From positions 11,446,408 through 11,510,407 of the forward strand of contig NC_135550.1 of NCBI RefSeq assembly GCF_964340395.1: a DNA stretch of 64,000 nt, in the 5' to 3' direction. Both the position numbers and the translations under genes were made by a program. A model generated the notes under the pieces. The model made no database searches. It worked only from the letters and a program-made list of their open reading frames with translations, and was not told where the DNA came from. Below are positions 58,811-64,000 of this stretch, in pieces (position 1 is the first letter of the stretch; every line of letters begins with the position of its first letter). Source of the stretch: Glandiceps talaboti (taxonomy: Eukaryota; Hemichordata; Enteropneusta; Spengelidae).

Positions 58811-61800
58811 GCCTGTCTGTCTCTGTCTGTCTCGCTGGTTGGCTCAATTCAATGAAATTTGACGCACATATTCTTCGGGTAATTACTAGAACTGATTAGG
58901 TTTTGGTAAACGTTTGATGAATATTAATGAGCTATTAACGTAATTAATGGTTTTCGGTAATTAGGCTGCATCTCAGTTACGAATGCACGCATCAAATTCA
59001 ATATAATTCTTAGATACATTTGTGATACCAAAGTACATCTGTCCTGAAAGTATTTCTGATGTAGCTTTTAGTTTTAATTCATTATTTGCATATTTAGGTT
59101 TTTGCTAATTAGCTTATATATTGCATGGCGCAACTATAAACTGTTGGAAAATTTTGTTATGGTTTAACATAATCACAATTTGAATGTTGACTCAAAGATC
59201 TAAATGTCGCCCACCGTGATAAATAAACCACATCTATGGGCAATCTTGCTGGAGAATTTGTCAAGATAAATCCATACGATCTCTTCTTCGATCAAAATTG
59301 AAATCCATTTTTAAAATAAATCTTTCAGTACTGAGGAGCGAGTTTGCTGCCAGAACACAGCGCATTCATTAACATAATCATGACAATGCAAGAAAAGTAA
59401 ATGTTGTTACGCTAGGCATCTACACAGTGCTTGAATTGGGTGAAATTTTCCCCAATTTTCCGATGTTGATCGGCATCATTCTAGACCATTCAAAGTATTT
59501 GGGTTGCTTGTATTAAAAGGTATACTTATACCGAAATATATATTGATAAGTTTTTGTCCAGATGTGATTTTAAGATTTCGAAAAACCAAATGAATTTGAG
59601 AGAAAATGGAAATTCACTTTGTTGTTGGGTTGCATCACATTTTGCTCCCAAAATTTAAAATTCAGGAACAAATTGAGCCTTAAAAAATCTTGCTTGAGAC
59701 TATTATGACCTGTAGACAGTCAATACTTTCACTGATCTGACAATTTTGCCTGCTTTCAATAGTAATTTGTCATAATAGTAAATAATAATGGTCTATTTCA
59801 ATTGATTGTGACAGCCTTCAGACTGAATTGTGCTAACACTACAAATGTATATCATTGTAAAATGGGAATCAGAGATTCAAACATTAAAATATAAACTGAC
59901 AAACAGCGACAACAACATAAAAAAAAGTGTACAATAAAAGATAACCCTAGACAAAAGACATTTGAAGATACATTACAAAAAGACATTGTGGTAAACTTGA
60001 AATTAGACATCGCTTTGATTTTCATTCCATAATTTCATCATGTATGGGATTGCACTTTTAGCATACCTTCATGATAAGACATACACCAACTTATACACTA
60101 AACAATTAATTGTATATCTATGTCTTTCACAGGAGTACTGCTGTGGAGGAGGGGGAGATAATGGCTGCTGTATGAATGGGAATTTGAATGTGCAGGAAGA
60201 AGGGGTATGTAATACATAAATGAAAGTAACCAGGGTATCAAAATTACTGTATGACCTAATATTGCTGAAGACTTCATTATCTAACTATGTTTTCATTCAG
60301 TCTTGAAATATAAGAAAAAGAAACAAATTAATTAATGAATTCGAAAAAAGTTTTAAAAAAGAAACCTGTTACTGTATTTCTGTGTTTGTGCATTGTGTAT
60401 TTGTCTATGGCATAGAGAATTTATGTTAGCTTTTGTTAAAATATGTTTTTGTGTATAAATAGATATCCTCTGTGTTGGTTAATCCAAGTGAGTTTATTCC
60501 ATATGATCCAACACAAGAACCAATCTTTCCTCCAGAACTTATGGTGAGTGAATTTTTGCCAAAATCATATTGCACACAAAAACCAAGATCTTTTCTCCAG
60601 AATTTATGAGTGAATTCAATTTTTGTCCAAAATTATGTGAAATGATACACTTAAATTTATAACTGTCGATCATTTATAACATTATAATTGTCAATCAGTA
60701 ATTGTCAGACAGTGTGGAATGCTCTGAAAAATCTACAACACATGCGGGAAATCAACATAATACAAAAATTATGCATTGCGAAGTTGTTAAGACAATACTG
60801 AATTTTGTTTAAAAATATTCAGTACATGTTTAAATTCAGTATGCATGTTATATTCATATTCATTTTTGACATAACTCAGAACATAGTCAAGATAAAACAA
60901 CAACAACAACAACAACAACAACAGCAAAACAAAACAAGGGATAACAGATGTAATTACTGTCACCTGGGCCGAGCACTATAAAAAACCAGCAACTATAGTC
61001 ATAAATCAATAGTAGAAATACAGGCATTCATTTCTAAAACAGCATTTGCTTGAAGTGTTTCTTCTGAGGTGTAGTATTTCTGAGATATAAGGCACCAAGT
61101 ACAACAGTGGAATTACATGTATTACTCATAATGTAGTTAAATTTTGTACTGCGATTAATGGTCTGTCTAGTAATTTCATAATACCAAATATTACGTAAAT
61201 CGAAAATAAGAGCCCAAGTATATGTTTAATCCTCTTTCTCCCAACTAGTAAATACTTCTTTACGAATTTAAATAATATTTAAAAAAATTAATAATACCCC
61301 TATTGGGAAAAAGAAGATTAATCTTCAAACAGGAACAACATTCCAGAGAAATTAAACCTGCAGACATTAATATCTGTACAGGATCTAGGAATTCTGTCAT
61401 TTCTGTAAAATTAGTTATCTTTGAGCATACATGTACCTCCTTATGACTGAAATTAAAGGCCAGGGATACAATCCCAGGTTTCCACATATATGTTATATTA
61501 TCAGTTGAGCCTCTAGTAAGTAAATAAGGTCATTCTTTTGTTCTGAAATGACTCTATTTATAGCTCTGCCAGATGGCTGCTTTTCTCCCCAACATTTTAA
61601 TTGTAATCCAAACTAAGCCTTTAAAAGGCCAAGGATTCAATCCCAGGTTCTCACATTAGTGTTATCTTATATCATTAGAGTCATAAGGCCTAATAAAAAA
61701 ATTGTGTGGTTCTCAGTGGTTATGCTCAATTTTAAAATAGTTGGGTTAGGTAGATTTGTTATTTTATTTTATTATATTTGTTTTCTGTGTGACTGTCTAG

Positions 61801-63050
61801 TTCAGGGTTTCCATTGTTTCCCAAATGATCTCTGTGTTGTTTATTTTTTTCCTATCATATGTCATTACAGATTGGAAGAACAGTTTTTAGAGTGTCTTTT
61901 TAAGTTGTTGACAGTTTCTGCATCCACTTTATCTCTTGAGACTTCACAATTTTTGCGATTTTCTTTTTTCTTTTTCTTCGAATACGTAAAAAAAGTTTAG
62001 GGTTGGCAGTGAAAAGCTAGTTGGGGTCGGGTAACCGGAACCAAACAATTATTTTTTGGGGGCCAAAGGATTACATGGAATCATTCTTTTTGTTCTTGAC
62101 CTACTTATTCTATAGATGTGCTAGATTACTACTTTGCACACATATATTTTAATTCTGAACTGTGGCCTTGAAAATTAAAATACACTTCCTCTCTAATGTT
62201 TAAATAACCTTATAAATTTAAATGGCTTGCAATGTCAAGGGTCATGTTCGCTCTGTACATAGTACAGTACATCCCACTCCAAAGTAAACAATATTACCCA
62301 ATGATTTATTTACTTGTCAAGTTATTGGATAGGTAGTCTGTATAGATAGTCCACAGTGGTGAGTTTTAAAGACATAAGTTTGGTTCCGGTTACCCAACAC
62401 CATCTAGTTTTTCACTGCCGACCCTAAACATTTTTTTATGTATCCAAGAAAAACAATAAAATAAAACTGCAAAAATTAGTTAGAAATAGTGGATGCGGAT
62501 ACTGACATCAACTTGAAAAGAATATGTAGAACTTCTTCCAATCTGTAATGGCTGTAATCTGATAGGAAGAAACCAATGCAACAGAATCCATATATGGAAA
62601 ACAATGGAAAACATACCATTTTTTTAAGGCCTAGTAGAAAAAAGCCAGTGCGTATGTTTTTGTGTGTATAATTTATTTGAAAATAGGTTTTTTCAATCAA
62701 AATGCTAAAATTGATGGAAATGTGCAGAATGTTCTCAAAACTGCAACAGTTGTCAAACTATTCCTTTTCATAATACAAAAAAGACACAGTTTGATTATCA
62801 TTTTGATTGGAAAAACAGACAATAAAAAGATATTAAAGTTAATCAGATATATACATGTATTATGTTTTTAAAAACTAAAAAGTATATTTCATGATATTTT
62901 ATCCGTAGAACTCTGACAAACATTGCAGTAAGACAGTACAGTTTTGTAGTGAGAGAGTGAAATGGATTAGGCCAGCAACTTTACAAGAATTGTTAAATTT
63001 AAAAGCCCAGTATCCAGATGCCAGACTTGCTATTGGTAACACTGAAATAG
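49530..63050 (+). CDS. XDH: Xanthine dehydrogenase, 5' part (8 exons)
   Basis: Cytosolic molybdoenzyme that oxidises hypoxanthine to xanthine and xanthine to urate. Exons: 49530-49598, 52455-52512, 54828-54924, 57201-57309, 58276-58464, 60133-60204, 60463-60543, 62909-63050; all in phase, 272 residues plus one base, continuing past the window. The ferredoxin-type cluster has Cys52, 57, 60 and 82 ([12 protein letters not shown], then NAC). The second cluster has Cys122, 125, 157 and 159 (QCGFCTPG and [11 protein letters not shown]). Each matches the mammalian positions with a constant offset of 9. The FEGNLCRC helix segment is intact. The linker [11 protein letters not shown] precedes [11 protein letters not shown], and exon 8 opens the FAD domain (VGNTEIG-type AIGNTEIG). 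No FAD-domain core or molybdenum domain is in the window. Introns are long and repeat-rich; exons 5 and 7 have junction duplications. XDH rather than aldehyde oxidase is favoured by overall match, but paralogy cannot be excluded from this part. Confidence 0.92.
50170..50209. mobile_element. 40-bp palindromic micro-element with 5-bp target duplication, copy 2
   Basis: Begins CCATGGATGTATTAGGGAG and ends in an imperfect reverse complement, CTCCCTATTTACGTCCATGG. TCCTA flanks both sides (50165-50169 and 50210-50214). Same termini as 10723-10755, different target. XDH intron 1. Confidence 0.75.
50467..50627. mobile_element. 160-bp foldback element in XDH intron 1
   Basis: Arms 50467-50540 and 50551-50627 pair with few changes over TACCTTTCCAAGGTCAGCAC, TTTAACA and ATATACCTGTCTC, around a ten-base loop. 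No convincing target duplication. Confidence 0.8.
50732..50890 (+). repeat. Dispersed repeat B, copy 1 (5' part)
   Basis: Begins AAGGCCTAATAAAAAAATTG and runs parallel to 61685-61835 over about 150 bases. The matching 3' end (TTTAGGGTCGGCAG... GGGTTATCGGAAAC) lies apart at 52188-52245, so this copy is broken or interrupted. Confidence 0.7.
52077..52150. repeat. 74-bp hairpin in XDH intron 1
   Basis: ACTTGTGAAAGAAAACAGAC pairs perfectly with its reverse complement at the far end; inner arms pair imperfectly through GCATGAxGGTCA. It lies within the stretch separating the two parts of repeat B copy 1. Confidence 0.85.
54350..54650 (+). repeat. Degenerate 50-60 bp tandem repeat
   Basis: Five or six units with AATTGTGAGCATACCCCTAG and CAACAAAATAAA blocks, in XDH intron 2. 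Confidence 0.8.
57403..57660 (+). mobile_element. tRNA-derived SINE
   Basis: The head has GGAGGCCAAGCGGTTAGC (pol III A-box-like) and GGTTTCAAACCCC (B-box-like, near 57452-57464) at tRNA spacing, as in serine/leucine tRNAs. A tRNA-unrelated body follows, with CTCAGTCTTAAACACTAGGG and an A-rich end. It is degenerate and lies in XDH intron 4. Confidence 0.65.
58031..58264 (+). repeat. Degenerate tandem copies before XDH exon 5
   Basis: The exon 5 acceptor and first codons (CTACCAACCAG then GAACGTATAGCCAAATCACA) recur in decayed form at 58101 (ATTAG then GAATGTATAACCAAATCACA, TGTACACCT), 58186 and 58036. Copy spacing is about 80 bases, with a 164-base higher order unit. The 58101 copy keeps an AG acceptor but has a one-base loss that breaks the QCGFCTP frame. 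Confidence 0.75.
58723..58812. repeat. (GT)n(CTGT)n microsatellite
   Basis: About 20 GT units followed by about 12 CTGT units, in XDH intron 5. Confidence 0.95.
60574..60640 (+). repeat. Duplicate of the XDH exon 7 end and donor site
   Basis: Copy of 60511-60577, offset 63 bases: ACACAA-AACCAA, CTCCAGAAxTTATG and GAGTGAATT recur in order. The GT of the donor is deleted in this copy (TTATGAGTG against TTATGGTGAGTG), so it cannot act as a splice site. Confidence 0.85.
60897..60922. repeat. (CAA)n microsatellite
   Basis: About nine CAA triplets in XDH intron 7. Confidence 0.93.
61453..61606 (+). repeat. Dispersed repeat A, copy 4
   Basis: TTAAAGGCCAGGGATACAATCC through TATAGCTCTGCCAGATGGCT to ACATTTTAATT. 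Same block order as copy 1. Confidence 0.7.
61618..62165 (+). repeat. Dispersed repeat A, copy 5, split by repeat B
   Basis: Left part 61618-61688 (AAAGGCCAAGGATTCAATCC to GAGTCATAAGG) and right part from about 62066 (GATTACATGGAATCATTCTT to CACATATATTTTAATT) flank a repeat B insertion at the same CATAAGG/ATTACA point as in the intact copy 3. Confidence 0.7.
61685..62065 (+). repeat. Dispersed repeat B, copy 2
   Basis: About 380 bases beginning AAGGCCTAATAAAAAAATTG and ending after GGGTAACCGGAACC. It contains GATTGGAAGAACAGTTTTT and TTTAGGGTTGGCAGTGAAAA. No coding frame recognised. AAGG near both ends may be a short target duplication or part of the repeat. Confidence 0.7.
62378..62640 (-). 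repeat. Dispersed repeat B, copy 3, inverted
   Basis: Reverse orientation copy: GGTTCCGGTTACCC, TTTTTCACTGCCGACCCTAA, CTTCCAATCTGTAATGGCTG and AAGGCCTAGTAG appear in reverse order to copy 2. The pair could form a long hairpin in the XDH pre-mRNA. Confidence 0.7.
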
Positions 63051-63153
63051 GTGAAGTGGCTGTTTTGTTGTCATATTTCATTTCCTGTGTTCCAATTACA
63101 TATAATTTGAATAAATTCCAACATGCCACTAGCTATGGCCAGAACTAGACTCT

Positions 63154-63540
63154 TTTACATTTAATACATTTTTACATTCTATGGTTGCACGAAATACATT
63201 TAATACATTTAATATACTGATGAGTGATGGTCTGGGGAGCTTGCATTTAATACATGTAATACATTTAATATATATACATTGTAATACATTTAATGCATTC
63301 TAGGGATGTATGAAATGCATTTAATACATTTAATACATGGGTGACGGTCTGGGGAGCTTGCATTTAGTACATTTAGTACATTCTAGAGTTGCAAGAAATA
63401 CATTCTATTACTGGTTGATGGTCTGGGGAGCTTGCATTTAATACATAATACATTCTAGATTTGCACGAAATACATTCTATTTCTCAGCGATGGTCCAGGG
63501 AGCTTACATTTAATACATTTAATACATTCTAGAGTTGTAC
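63154..63540 (+). repeat. Degenerate tandem repeat, 75-100 bp units
   Basis: About four units with TTTAATACATTTAATACATT, ATTCTAGxxTTGCACGAAAT and GATGGTCTGGGGAGCTTGCA, in XDH intron 8. The rest of the window to 64000 shows no exon I can support. Confidence 0.85.
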
Positions 63541-64000
63541 GAATGAGGAACATTGAAGTGTTTATATTTTTTCAAGCAGGCAGTACTAGTATGACTTGCC
63601 TGTGTACAGAAATTTCCATATTAAATATATGTATACCATAATCTCTATAGCAATATAGTACTTAGGAATTTAATAATCATTGAAACAAAAGCATATTAAC
63701 TCCATGGTGTTAACACATCACTTTTTTCATACAATAGAAGCATAGAAACTACAATATAGGCTTTGAAATGTTACGGGATTATGTAACGAAACCTTGCCAG
63801 CAACAGGAGACATGTTTCTGTGTGAAAATAGGGTGTACAAAGACTTATTTGTATAATAAAGACATTCTTTAATCAAAGGAAATAATTTTATTATTCGTGG
63901 TACCATAGTGGTACAAATGTCATGTCATTACGTGAAAATACATTTATCTAAAAAATGTGTTTTGTGTTCAGTTGTAGTCACACACAGTAATCAATAAAGT

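Overview
The window is animal nuclear DNA: AT-rich, with many introns, GT-AG splice sites, abundant microsatellites and several kinds of DNA transposon. The four protein genes, the intron sizes and the repeat content suggest a non-vertebrate bilaterian such as a hemichordate, cephalochordate, echinoderm or lophotrochozoan. I cannot name the species from sequence alone. Almost no line of a plain ORF scan is a gene here. The genes were rebuilt exon by exon from splice sites, reading phase and protein family recall.

Layout: (1) 64-13811, + strand: the 3' part of a phospholipase B1-like membrane lipase gene, covering the end of one lipase repeat, a complete last repeat and the C-terminal membrane anchor. 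One intron (4476-11665) holds a 6.7 kb DNA transposon with terminal inverted repeats, a 5-bp target duplication, a broken transposon ORF and a broken glycosyltransferase-like (GCNT) sequence. (2) 14.3-16.3 kb: intergenic, with a MULE-like MITE. (3) 16327-38164, + strand: complete symplekin gene (SYMPK), 27 coding exons, predicted 1193 aa, the scaffold of mRNA 3'-end processing. (4) 38.2-41.7 kb: symplekin 3' UTR and intergenic DNA, with a second MITE. (5) 41716-46753, - strand: complete DPY30 gene, four coding exons, 111 aa, a subunit of histone H3K4 methyltransferase complexes. (6) 46.8-49.5 kb: shared upstream region of the divergent DPY30 and XDH genes. (7) 49530-63050, + strand: 5' part of xanthine dehydrogenase (XDH), eight exons, both [2Fe-2S] clusters and the start of the FAD domain; the gene runs past the window.

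The genes do not form a pathway; they are ordinary neighbours. The unusual content lies in the introns. Two tiny palindromes (33 and 40 bp) share the same ends and each sits between perfect but different 5-bp direct repeats, which suggests mobile elements reduced to almost nothing but their inverted ends. The large transposon also has a 5-bp duplication and ends that begin alike. Second, four exon boundaries in the two long + strand genes (SYMPK exons 3 and 16, XDH exons 5 and 7) carry short tandem duplications spanning the splice junction, with decayed extra copies in the adjacent intron. A hAT-like element and a second repeat family, each inserted into copies of an older dispersed repeat, give a relative insertion order.
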